NCBI GenBank assembly: GCA_964030475.1
Contig: CAXIPT010000001.1
Coordinates: forward strand, 8,021,687-8,085,686
Direction: 5' to 3'
DNA from: Tethya wilhelma
Taxonomy: Eukaryota > Porifera > Demospongiae > Tethyida > Tethyidae
DNA: 64,000 bases
The notes below the pieces were generated by a model that searched no databases, was not told the origin of the DNA, and saw nothing but the letters and a program-made list of their open reading frames with translations. The position numbers and the translations under genes are program-made. Positions 36,608-48,800 of the stretch are shown piece after piece (position 1 is the stretch's first letter; every line of letters begins with the position of its first letter).

Positions 36608-39600
36608 GCTTTTCTGTGGTTGAGGTACCGAACACATCAGAAAAAGGTAGATAGTGATGGTCGTCACCAATGATTGGATCTGGTAAATGGTGTAACTTGA
36701 TAAACTCTTCTTGAGGTAGGCGTGGAGGTCTGCAAATGGTGCAAGCAGATGAGCCACACTTTAGAATATCAAAGGAATAGTGCCTGGACTGGCAGCAGTG
36801 CTCCATAAACTCCAGCAGGTCTTTCTTGTCTCGAGTATTGCCTTTGCTCTTGCTGTACGAAACGTCATATTCAAGAGTGCTTTCAACAGTAAGTACAGCT
36901 GACCAAAACTCCTTGATTTCAGATTCAGAAGCAGCAAAAATGGACTGTACAGGTTCACCTTTCAATTTCAGACGAGAAAAAAGATCACAGAGAAGAATGA
37001 TGCATGGAGAAAGGCTCTCTGTCACAGCATCAACAAATGATGGTCCAGAGCTTGCTTTACGAATTTCAGCCATGCTGTTGCAGTTCTTAATTGCCGCTTC
37101 ATATTGTGCTGGCATTTCCTTCCGCATGAGCCCTACACACTGGAGGCCTAGATTCAACAGTGACATCACACGCTCAACAGGGTTACGCCATGAGTGGCAC
37201 GGGGCAGTCCTTGCTACACAAATGTAATCCAAATCATTATGACAAAACAATGCAATCAGTGATATTTGGACGGATATGTACGTTAGTCTATGATCAGGTC
37301 CTCCATCCGAATACACAAACAGTATTGGAGGAATCTCGGAATAACACTTCTTTAGAATGGTAGTGACCTCCGTACCATGTCGTAAGGGAGAAGATGGCTG
37401 AAAAATTGCATCTTTTATCCCCACAAAAACTCTCCCTCGATACCATGAGTCAGATACCTTCTCAGGGATATTTATCACAAGGCAAACAGAAGGCACTAAT
37501 GAAAATTTTGTGAAATCATGATCCCCTACCTCGAATGATTTGCTCTTGCTGACCACAACTCGCCTACCTCGCTCAGCAGCAGCTACTGGGAAATTTGGTT
37601 CCCCAATCTTTATTCTATGCTTGTCATCAATGCTCAGAAAAGCACTATGCTGACGGAACATACAGGCATACTCCCGCTGATATCGAAAAACAGCTGCTGC
37701 ATAATGTTGGTCGAGATGGCTTTTTCGAAACTGCCTTTGCTGAATCATAAAACGGATTTTTAATCTTCCTGTAGAGTGCAAAGTCTTCATTGCATGTTTA
37801 CTCTTGGGCCAAAATTGTAGACGGAGCCATTCTTGGCTAGGAATTGGGGTATCAGTAGGCAGCCTTTGAGCAACACGTACGCTCCCACAAATCTCTTATC
37901 GAGATTGCAGTTGCCAAATGGGTAACTTCTGTGTGACGACGATCATCGACTGCTACACCTACTTCTTCATTCAAAACAGCTTCACATTCAGCCCAGAACC
38001 TATCAAATTTGGCAAGAGAAGTAGTTGAGTTCAAAGTTCTCAAATCTGGGATGATGTCAGGATCCTCCAACTCTATAATTTGACATATACGATCATCTAT
38101 CTCGGCTTGTTCAGTGGTGTCTGAGGCACTACTATCTCCGGTAAGTTCACTATACAAGTAGCGCAACATGTATGGTTTAATATTAGATGAAACTCGACCA
38201 AACTTAGTGAACAAAACTCTTCTCATTGCACGTGTGTGGAAAATTGGCATCTTTTCTTTGACTGTTTCAATGACTGGGAGGCTTTTAGCAAAGTCTTCTT
38301 TTTCAATGCCAGAAACTCTCCAAAGAAAGTTTAGATTACCTGAATTTCCACCAGCCGAATAAGTAAGTAAACAACATGGCACACAAAGCCCTTTCATCAT
38401 TGTTTGGATGTATTGGTACTTCTTATGAGGATCAGAAGGGCTGAACTCACTCACACCAATATAGTGAAACTCCTCAATAGAAGACAATGTACTATTCAGA
38501 CTATTGAGTTTTGAAGGACGTAGCTCTGTTACAGAAAGAAAGAAAATTGATAGGTTACTTGAAAGTTGTCGGGAGGGAACAGGAGATAGATGGTGCAGCT
38601 TCATTCTCTTGTTTCTCTCAGAAAGGTATTGTGAATAGTCTAGCAGACATGTTGCCAATCCCTCCACATGCACCTTAAAGGCAATCCACTGTGGTTGCTG
38701 CCAGAATGAGCACAGCAATAACGTGAACAAATCTGAAGATAAAGTTTTCAGTTCTAATGATGTCATATTGACGTGGTCACGCTTTCTGTGTTTGGACAGC
38801 TCGGGTTGATTGTATCCCTGAAACTTGGAAAAAATAAGTGGAACTTTGCAAGATCTTTTGAGCAGTGTCTCATGCCGACCATCAATGTACCACAAAGCAT
38901 TTGTCAAAGCTTTCAGGAGTCGCTTTCCATTCTCATCATCACTTGGGAGCTTGAGATTCTCTTGCTCGAGCACACCAACCAGATCATTGTAGAGGTCATC
39001 TTTCTTTGTGCAAGCAGGTATCCGACCGGGAACCACAGGAACAGACAATCTCCGTTGGGCCATCATCATAATACTAAAGGCATTACAAACTGGTGCAGGA
39101 GGTCGTGGATCAGTGTGTTGATCAAACGATGCAAAATACTTGACAAATGGCCCAAACATACTGACAACATCTGCAATCAAAAGTGACACATCTGTCCTAT
39201 CAAGGGAATGTTTTTCCTTTCCAACAAAACACGAATCGAGCTTCACTTCGCCGTGAGGATGTGGGGGACTGATGCGTGGTACCAGCTTCTCACGGAATAG
39301 AGATTCAAAGGTAGTTTCTGGTGACAAGCTACAAATGATCTCCCACCCAAATAAAACTTTGGAATCCTCTTTTGATACTACAAGGACATTTAACAACACC
39401 ATCTATAGGATAAACATGTACAAAGTGGGCATTAAATAGACAAACATACTCAGATTCTTTACTTTTTTAATATATTAAAATATAGAGGCAGCTACCTATT
39501 CTGTAGCTTGCTTTTGAACTGTTTAAAACTTGTACAAACAGCCTACTTACCCTGAAACACAGTACAATCACCTCAAAGTCGAAGAAAAAAACTCGTGCTC

Positions 39601-39675
39601 TTCACAGTGGTTTACACTGTCCACGTGCAACAGGTCAAAGGGCAAACTGAGTGGCGTGATGATGATGCGGCGCAT
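36608..39675 (-). pseudogene. DDE-type transposase-like gene, copy B (two frame breaks)
   Basis: Minus strand. Exon 1 (39675-39551) is 125 bp against 126 in copy A (one A fewer in an A-run), so it is shifted. Exon 2 runs from 39402. A 4-bp insertion near 37872-37880 (cacGTACgctccc against cacgctccc) breaks the frame again. The C-terminal part has IDDKHRIKIGEPNFPV, VYSDGGPDHRLTY and RNPVERVMSLLNLG; the D, D and E of these could form a DDE triad of an RNase-H-like transposase or integrase. A cysteine cluster (CGSSACTICRPP) lies near the end. Full length about 970 residues before breaks. The family is not one I can name. The last residues come from the adjoining CAGTGGCGG terminus. Confidence 0.65.
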
Positions 39676-39765
39676 TTTTAGTACAATTTTGCTCAGATAA
39701 AAATTGACGCGGGCGGAAATTCTGGGAGGATGAGAAACAATGATTTGATTTGGAGTGGCCTTAGT

Positions 39766-41270
39766 CTGCATGCATATGTATAGTCATGTCTAGTGTCATG
39801 TTTACAGTTTGATGGGTATAATGAGGTATGTTTGTCATTTGGTCCTAGCGACCCAGTTTGGTGTCATCGTCACGTGAGATACGAGTTCTACAGCAGCTAT
39901 TGGATTCGGTTGTATTTGAGTAGTATTTTAGCCATTGTAAGCACACAGTTTGTGCATAGACAGTCAAAATTGTTCAGTAGGTATACTTTGATGTGTACAA
40001 TGAGGTGTGTGTGTCATTTGGTCATGGTGACTCAATTTTAGTGCTGTCGTCAAGTGATATACGAGCTGCATAGCCGATATTGAATTGGGTTCACATGGAG
40101 TAGCTTTTAGAGCCATGTGACCAGATAGTTTGTAGTTGTTGGCTAAAATTACACCAGTGTGTTTGTCTTAATGTGTGTAGAGACCTGAGGGTGTTGGTTG
40201 GACCTGTCGACTCAATTTTAGTGCTGTCATCAGGTGATATGAGCTAGGGTGTTGGTTGGACCTCTCGACTCAGCCTGTTCATTTCAATTAGTTATGTCAT
40301 ATGTTGTAATAGCTATTCCTTTCACTAACTTAATGAGCCACTCATATTAAGGTCAGTGGAATTTGTGTGAGGTCATGTGAGATTACAGCAAGCTAGCAAC
40401 TTAGCACGAGCAAATTAGTGTATAGTCTATTTGACCTGCATGCATCCAGCAGTGTACTACTACACACCTACAGATGTATGGAGTGATTTAAAGTGACATC
40501 ATCACTAATTAAAGTAGGTATGTGAGGAACATACATATCAAATAGAATGGTTCGATAATTAATACAATCTCAGGTGACTGCATATGCTATAGAGTGCCAA
40601 GAAATTTGACTTGTGTAACTGAATACTAAATTCATGCAGTTCTCATGCATTTATTAGCTTTTGGGGCCTGATGACCATTTTAGTTTTGAGAAGCTGTTGA
40701 AATATTGTGTAGATTGGGTCTAGAGCTATTCACAGCCAGAAAATTTCTAAGCATAGTCTAAAACTTTTCTGTATATAAGCAAATCTTTGGAACAGTCAAA
40801 AACCTCGTTAAGGTAATGATATGCAAAAATGCATGTTCATGTACAGGAATGCTTGTAGAATTACAACTTTGGGTAATTTTATTGGCTGTTTAATCAAGTA
40901 CTTAGTAATGGTTTAGGGTGTGAATTATTACCATGCTCTGGACCATGGAAAAGGTGACAAATACTTGTAATTGCCACCTTTGGGGATCAAAGAATGTCCT
41001 TTTTTGAGCCAAATTTCTCCATATGCATTGTATTGGAGTAGCTTTTAGGCCATTGTGGCCACACAGTTTGTGTCTAGTCAGTCAAATTTGATCAGTAGGT
41101 GTACTTTAATGTATACAATGAGGTGTGTGTGTCATTTGGCCCAGGTGACTCTGTTTTAGTGCGGTCGTCAAGTGACATGCAAGTTAATTGTAGGGCCATT
41201 AATAATTACTAGTGGATTTGTGGGTTAACCTTTTTGAACATTGACTGATTGTAGATTCTTAAGTTTGTGT
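39766..41270. repeat. Diverged repeats of about 150-180 bp
   Basis: Segments near 39800-39955, 39960-40130, 40140-40270 and 41030-41190 share phrases such as 'tacaatgaggtgtgtgtgtcattt', 'ggagtagcttttag' and 'gctgtcgtcaagtgatat'. Non-coding, no family assigned. Confidence 0.55.
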
Positions 41271-41271
41271 C

Positions 41272-41419
41272 AAATTTGTACAACACCCTGATGGGTGTAT
41301 AAATATAGTGCAACACCCATAGGGGTGTGTATCAAACACCTTTCCATGCTTACACCCTTAAGAGTGTATTGTAACCGAACTTTAAGGGTGTTTTGCAACA
41401 CCTCATTTTTAACAGTGTA
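41272..41419. mobile_element. Possible MITE fragment with GGGTGT palindromes
   Basis: Several ACACCC/GGGTGT inverted pairs, ending in TTTTTAACAGTGTAG (41405-41419), similar in style to the ends of the element at 17564-18909. The left end is not clear. Confidence 0.35.
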
Positions 41420-41579
41420 GGAATCTGACAAATATGAGTTATATTCGAAACCTTGAATGGCCATTCCAGAAACCATTTGTCAAAGTTCACAAATGCAGCA
41501 CTATCTGAGCATCTGCTCCACCTTATATTTTTCCCTCATACTCTAAAGCATTACAGAAAGCAAATTTTGTGCATGTGCA

Positions 41580-41584
<5 letters not shown>

Positions 41585-41658
<74 letters not shown>
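41585..41658. repeat. 74-base poly-T run
   Basis: Uninterrupted T homopolymer. It could be the poly-A tail of a reverse-strand retroinsertion, but no retroelement body is seen next to it. Confidence 0.9.
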
Positions 41659-41660
<2 letters not shown>

Positions 41661-42822
41661 AATGTCACATGGTGGGAGTCAATTGAAGTACTGTACTTAA
41701 TTATTATGCAGTGCAGGTTTTACTATGTACACATGTGATAAGAAAATTCATCATAATTTTTAGCTAAACAAAAAGACAATGCATGCTAGGTACTGCTAGC
41801 AGTTCTCTCACAGAACATGTGCAGAAACATATGAAGAACTATGAGGACATTCTATCATGATTAACACTAGTTCGCACTGAATATTGGGAAAACTTTTGGA
41901 GAAAATGTATCAAAATGGGCTTTTTTCATCAATAACTTTTTTGGAGCCTTCCTAATCAAAATTTGCAACCTCCAAGTTTTTTGTATAGATTGAGTACAGT
42001 CCATTGATATGAATAATTAAGCTGTACCTGTCCTCATCTTAGCGCCAAATTGGATATCGGAAATTTGTATTGTCACTATGGGGAAAAAGCAGACATGTCA
42101 ACCTTTACCCAGCCATATCTCATCTCCTGTGGAAGTACACAAAATTTGCAACCTCCAATCCAGTTCTAAATAAAATGTAGTATGCAAATGATATGATTTC
42201 AAATGCTAACTTATTGCTGTTTTTGTGCAGAAATGAAAAGAAATTTGTGTTGTACTCAGCCCATACCCACCATACAAATGTACAGAAGAGGTAGCTCATT
42301 GTCACTCGCTAGCACATTGTGCTTCAAAGTAAAGACTAATTTACAGTTCTTACTGGCCATGTCCCAATTTGTACAAAACTTCTTCATATGTGAAACATTT
42401 TGCTGCGCATGTTTATTGCTCATGTTTGTTCATAACAATAGAACTTCATTATAACTTAGATCTAATTTGCAGGGTGGAAAAATAACTTTATTTGAGGAAA
42501 GAACAATTGGACTTGAATGCCAAGTAAATTTTATATGATGAGGTTTATGACACCCAGTTCTGTCTCTTTATGGCACCTAATTAATCTCTTGCTTTATCCT
42601 CAAGCTATCTGAGCTCTGCATGCTTCTCAGAGAACCCATATGGAAATCTCTTGGGAGAACCTTCCTAATAGTGCTGATAGTCACCTGGCCAGAGCTGTGT
42701 CTTATAGCATTCGAACCTGAATCATTCACAGAAAAATGCCTTTTCAGAATATTTTACTGTATCTGTCAACAGCAGATTGAACTCCAGCTCTGGCAGGGGT
42801 AGAGCTCACAGTTACATCAAGT
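41659..42822. other. Non-coding stretch
   Basis: AT-rich sequence with no gene, RNA gene or element that I can support. Confidence 0.4.
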
Positions 42823-43070
42823 TCAGTGCCATTTTTGTTCGTACTTGACCCTGCCTAGCAATCGTCCATTGAAATTATGCTAAGCATATGACCTTGATGT
42901 GATCTTGTTGACCTGAAGCCATATGGTAAACTTTAGAAACCCCTGTAAGTGCCATTTTTGCGCGTACTTGACCCTGCCTAGCAATCATCCATTGAAATTA
43001 TGCTGAACCTATGACCTTGATGTGATCTTGTTGACCTGAAGCCATATGGTAAACTTTAGAACCCCCTGTA
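42823..43070. repeat. Two tandem copies of a 124-bp unit
   Basis: 42823-42946 and 42947-43070 are almost identical (agtgccatttttg...cgtacttgaccctgcctag...gtaaactttagaa). Non-coding. Confidence 0.85.
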
Positions 43071-43339
43071 CATATTAAGTACCTACTCCGCTAAAGCTCC
43101 ACGAGAATTATACCATGACTACAATGAAGATTGTTGAGAACTAGAACTTGACTGCATGCTTTCTAGTGCCCCACTTGATACATTTTGAAGCTGCATGTCT
43201 GGTCCCTTTGAGTTTTGTTTCAACTTTCTCTAAATGGTGATGAATATAACAAGCATAATTATATGTATCAGAGCAATTTGGTAGTAAACCATGACAATGA
43301 ATATCTCTGCTTACAAGAACCAAATGCAGATCACCTGTT

Positions 43340-43700
43340 AAGGCAATTTCAATTGCAGCAACAGTGTGTCCAAACTCTGCCTACAAGACCTCAAAACAGG
43401 TAGTCAGTCAGAGCAATTAGTAGCAACAACAGTGCATTGTGTATAAAACTCTGCCTACAAGACCTGAAATTACAGAATACCAGTCAGAGCATTTAGTAGC
43501 AACAACAGTGTGTGTGAAACTCTGCCTACAAGCACCCAAAACTGGTTGCTAGTCAGAATAATTATAGAACAGCTAGTGTGTAAAATTCTGCCTACAAGAT
43601 CTGAAAGCAGGTCATCAGTCAGAACAATTACTTACATCAACAGTGTTAGTAAACTTTGCCTGCAAGACCCAAAAACAGGTCACTAGTCAGAACATAATCA
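43340..43700. repeat. Satellite-like array, about 65-70 bp unit, five diverged copies
   Basis: Recurring phrases are 'aaactctgcctacaagacc', 'aaaacaggt', 'agtcagaacaatta' and 'agcaacaacagtgtg'. The array ends just before TE copy 4. Confidence 0.75.
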
Positions 43701-43729
43701 GTTTCGAAGTACACTGTTCAGCAAGTTAT

Positions 43730-44565
43730 TATACGTACGGTAGTACGTATAGTAGGAATGGGCCGAATGTCCCATAGACACAATACAAAATGTTGGTCAC
43801 TATAAAAATCTAGTCAAACAAAATTAAACCTTCAAAGTTGCTCAGAGACTCTCACCGACAGATTACCAACTGCATGTAAGGCCTAAACTCACAAAAACTT
43901 TTCTCAGCACTCGTACAGAGCGCTAGTGGGAAGCCACCATAGTGCCATTTTTGTTCTTCTAATGTACGTACTTACTTACGTACTTCCTAACTGACTTACT
44001 TGAAAAGGATTTCCAGGGAACCAGAATATCTTGAGCCAACTTCGACAGCACAGAGTAAGTTCTTTTCATGGGCACTACATTCCTTTACACTCTTTTCAAT
44101 CTCAAATTAGCCTAAAGAAAAACTAGAAAGCTTTAAAGCTTAGTGTATAAATTCATGTACTACAATGCAGCCATCTTTGTAGGTAGAGTTCAAAGGTCAT
44201 TATCCACGTGGCATTATTATGCGCATGCGCATTAGCCTAGTCCAGCATAATGAAATGCATTGTAGCTGCTACTTAAGCTTTTTGTAGGGACTAACCAGTC
44301 TCTGATAGTCTCCACACTGTAGTGTTGAAAAAAGTGAATGAACAATAGTAGTAAAAGTTTCAAAAAAATAAGTAGTGTAGGAATGAGCAGTGCGGAAAAA
44401 GCATTGGAACAAGGCATGTCTCAATTTTGGCACATGACTACTTCATTTTTTATGCCCAACTCTTGATGGCAGTCCAGTTTAAGCTGCCTGTCTTGCTATA
44501 GCTTACTCCACTGCTTAGCCAACTGATTAGATTGAACCGATGCAACAATAAGCTATGGTACTATA
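43730..44565 (+). mobile_element. Palindromic-terminus TE family, copy 4
   Basis: Starts atacgtacggtagtacgta with GTAGGAATGGGCC. Carries the DR1 (44187-44199), CACGTG (44205-44210) and TGCGCATGCGCA (44220-44231) cluster. The right-hand inverted repeat seen in copy 1 is missing; instead another left terminus (copy 5) begins at 44568. Confidence 0.7.
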
Positions 44566-44567
44566 AT

Positions 44568-44708
44568 CATACGTATGGTAGTACGTATAGTAGGAATGGG
44601 CCGACTGTCCCATAGACACCATACAAAATGTTGGCCACTATAAAAATCTAGTCAAACAAAATTAAACCTTCGAAGGTGCTCAGAGGCTCTTACTGACAGA
44701 TTACCAAT
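44568..44708 (+). mobile_element. Palindromic-terminus TE family, copy 5 (cut by N at 44709)
   Basis: catacgtatggtagtacgta and GTAGGAATGGGCC, with 140 bp of family sequence, then the assembly join. Confidence 0.7.
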
Positions 44709-44747
44709 NGAGTTTGGCTGGCTTAACTCTGATTCATTGCATATTGA

Positions 44748-45848
44748 ATTTTTTTTTTTTTCTATAAAAGTTCTTGCTTTATAAAATAAAAGCAAAAGAC
44801 ACATGTATAGCCTATATAAAGCTAATCTGATGCATGTGCCTCAAAGTGATACAATAAAGAGCGTTTAAACGAAGAAATGGATGTAAAAGAAATACTATTA
44901 ACAGGTAAGTTATTCATAATGTTATGACACTAGGTACAAATGATGAAAACATATAGTTAGTACGACAATACGGTCTAATGTATCTAGTTACTTGATGATT
45001 ACGTAGGTGTGAATTATTCAAGTCTTGTAAGAAGATGCCAGAAGGAAAAAAACAATTACCATGATTGATGTTGTACATTGTAGTGAGCTTCAAATATTTT
45101 CGTCGAGTCATGAGCCTTGGAATATCAAGTTGAGTAAGCATGGAGTCATAGTCTAAATCCCATCTTTTAAGACAAACTTTACACGCGAATTTTTGGACCG
45201 ATTCCAGTAAGTTAACCCCATTATGTGTGTAAGGGTCCCACAGTTGGCATGCATATTCCAGATGAGGTCTAATGCAGGTTAGATAAATGCATCGCAGGGT
45301 AATAGTATCAGTCCAAGAGTAGTACCTACGGTACAGCATGCCAACAAGTCTTCTGGCTTTGGTAGCTATGTGGTTAATGTGCTCATTCCAATCCAACTTA
45401 GAAGTTATTGTCACTCCCAGGTATCGATAACTTTCTACACGCTCCAACAAGCTGTCTCCAACATACAACCCTTGTGTAGGCATAACTGGTTGCCTTTTTC
45501 GAGAGGCAATGATGTATTTGCACTTCGTAGAGTTTAGATTCAAATAATTATGTTGCACATTCCTAAAAATCAGGTTTATGTCATTTTGTAGGTCAGAATA
45601 GTCACAAGGAACAGAAATTGGTTTATATAACAGAATATCATCCGCGTATATGGTCAGCCTTGATCCATTTGAAAGTTCCAGTGTTGACACAAAATTTATA
45701 TAGAAGAGAAATAACAGAGGCCCGAGTACTGACCCTTGCGGAACACCTGATTTCACCTGGGTTGTGTTTGAGCATGCACCTTCAACCACTACAAATTGGT
45801 GTCTATTTTGCAAGTAGTTTGCAATCCATTGCAGGATGTGAGGATTCA
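44748..45848 (-). mobile_element. 5'-truncated LINE, reverse transcriptase C-terminal half
   Basis: Minus strand: GVPQGSVLGPLLFLFYINFV, catalytic YADDILLY (about 45620), YRYLGVTITS, RPHLEYACQLWDP. The frame closes at 44914 after one lost base (VPSVITL, then LWNNLP-like sequence in the next frame) and the protein ends near 44826. A poly-A tract (minus-strand A run at 44750-44762) follows. The 5' end abuts NLR-3 coding sequence at about 45848. Related to but clearly different from the LINE at 28885. No target duplication found, possibly because of the N at 44709. Confidence 0.85.
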
Positions 45849-48800
45849 AGTCAATAGAATAAATCTAACAAATGCAGGAATAGCAAGTGGCACTGCTATA
45901 AACATTCTTCAATCTCTTCATCAAGTTGTTAACATTGAAGAACTTAACTTTTCTGGCAACAAAATACTGGGTAAGGAAGATAGCAAAGAACTGAGTGATG
46001 CATTTAAAAATCTACTAGTATCAAGTAAAACATTGAAAACTCTCAACGTGGAGAATTGTTCTATTGGTAACATAGTCACTAAAGGAATCGCTAATGGATT
46101 AAAAGAGAGCACATCACTTAAAAATATCTTCATTAGTGAAAACCCACTGAGTGTTAAAGCTATTTCAGATATTCTGTCTGCTGCTCATGCCAACTTGAAA
46201 TGTACATGCATAAAGGTATACAGACATCATAGTATCATTCGTGAGCAGTCAATGTCCCAATGGAGATGTGAAAGTGATAATATGCTATTGATTTATGATT
46301 CGGAATTAGCAAGGGTTGCAAATGATGAAGTAACAAAAGTTTTTAAAGCAATAAGAATGAGTTCCATCCCGATCAGAATTAAGTCAATTGCTTTTAACGT
46401 GTCTGGCAGTATACCTTTAATGGATATACTACCACCTTCACATGAAATATTCAAATCATTTGATATACCAAATGAAACGGAAGACATATTTGAGCTTACA
46501 ACCTTAAAACTCTATCCCAGCACTGTACAAAGAAACAGGACTAAATATCATACAGTACGAGGAGAGGTCTCACATCAGTATACCTTCAAATTGAGGTCCA
46601 ATAAAGAAATGGACTGGATTGCCACAATTAGATTTCAACTAGAAGGTCTACACACTTTTTTCACTACAGACGTAACATTTCAAAGGGATGTTTTTTCACC
46701 AGAATCACAACTAGCGCAGAAGTGTAACCTAGCAGAAGAGAAAATTTTAAATAAATTGCTAACATTCCAACCAGGAGCATCCACAATGTTGTCACAGCAA
46801 TGTGATTCAGTGCAGTGTGAAAATGTGTTAGGTGATGTCCTTAAAGAGAAGGTTATACCCAATTTTATACACATAAGTTCTATTGGCATTGCTGACACCT
46901 TTGTGTCTGACACTAAAGATATCAAATTGGAAGTTTTAGAGAGCATCGTACATGTCCAAAAGAAAATAAAAGTCACCTTTCCTACAGCTGTTACACTTGT
47001 TTCTAATATTTTCCAGTCACTAGAATACAACACTAGCATACAGCACCTTGATATAAATGTGGTGCTTTCTGAAGAGAGTGAAATGGTTAGTACTGCAATT
47101 GAGAAAATGCTCACTACCAACTCTACACTAACAAGCTTAAGCATTTTTGTAAACTCCACAGTACTAAGGGGATTGGCAACAGGATTAGCAAGCTGTAAAA
47201 CACTAAACAAGCTTACACTATATTCCAAGAATGATAGTAGTTTACTCAGTGATGCCAGAATGGCTACAGTTCTTTCTTCAGCAGAAGAGAGCAACCTTTG
47301 TCAGTTGCAACTCCCAAAATTCAGAGTTTGTCTCTGCCGTGCAGACCCTCAGAGTGTATGGGAAGTAATTTTGTCACAAGATCCTGCATCTCATCAAGAA
47401 CTTTTCTGTGCTATTATTCAAAGTACCATGAATGTTGATAAAGTTTTTCTAAACTTGTGTGACATTTCAGAAATGAATGAACTTAATCATTGTCTAAATG
47501 AACTTTATCTTGATTGCGATGGAGCATATAGAGATACTGATACCACATACGTTGGTAAAGCAATTGAAAAACTGCTGGAATCTAGTACAACACTCAGACG
47601 ATTAAATATATCATGCAAAATCTTTTCTGAACCACTCTCACAAAACCTAATGGCAGGAATATGTAAAAGTAGGTCACTGAAATCACTTCAGTTCCATGTA
47701 CAGTTGCCTATTGATCTCAATATTGCACGGCTTAATGAAATTCTCTGTTCATTATATCATAATATTCATTTGGAAGACCTAAGCATAATTATAAACAGTG
47801 ACTATAACATGGAGACAATCCCTAATGAAAGACTCCAAGTTGACTCTTTGTTAACAGAAAATTCTAATATCAAAAGTGTCAAACTATTATTTGTCAAGAC
47901 CGAAAATTCTTACGTTTTTTTTCATGGAGGCAGAATAGTAGAAACAAAAACGCATTTTCTACCCTACCCAAAACATGACACAGTAAATTTAATAATAAAC
48001 TCGCTACAGCAAAACTCAAGTATACAAGAATTTATGATTTCATGCACCGATCAGACTATAACTTCTGTCAATGATAACATCTCCACATATGGGGAAGCTT
48101 GTGAGAAAATGCTAGAACACAATACAGTTTTGAAAATTCTTGACTTCAGGTATACAGAGTTCAATGACCACACTGTTAAATGTCTTGCAGTGGGACTGAA
48201 AAAGAACTCAACACTGAAGACACTAATTCTGGGTTATTTTATCTTGAATGATCAATGTCCGGTGAATGATGTTACTGTTGCAGCTATTCACTCATCTGCC
48301 AACTCGAGCAATCTCTGCACTCTTTCTTATTCCGATATTATCAAATTTTCTCGGTTGGAAGCTCAAGTGTCAACAATTTGGAATATGACTATTTCTACTG
48401 TGATCACTAATTTCACATGGCCACCAAAGCTCATCACTGCTCTTGGGCAATCTCTTGACATGTGTATCTCAGTTACAAGATGTGACACTGACCTCCGTCA
48501 AATTACCACTAACTCTCAGATGTCAAAAGTTTTACAATCATTAATAGCATTGAAAATAAGGCAAATATCTTTGTCTAATTGTTCAAAAATAATTTTAGAT
48601 CATGATTCAGAACCTGATGTAATTGAAACAGTTTTGGGAGCATACAGGAGTTTATTTATGGAAAGCACAACCCTTGAAAGTGTAGAATTCACAGATTGTA
48701 GCATTTTTGAACATGATTCAATTGTATTTCAAGTTATGGCAGGACTTAGTACCATGGATAGCACCTCACTCAAGATACTGAGTTATGATGGTTGCACCAT

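Noticed and set aside
41585..41658. Poly-T as the tail of a reverse-strand retrogene
   Set aside because: No retrogene or retroelement sequence is found on its right side.
43215..43403. 62-codon open frame at the edge of the satellite array
   Set aside because: Overlaps repeat units and has no recognisable domain.
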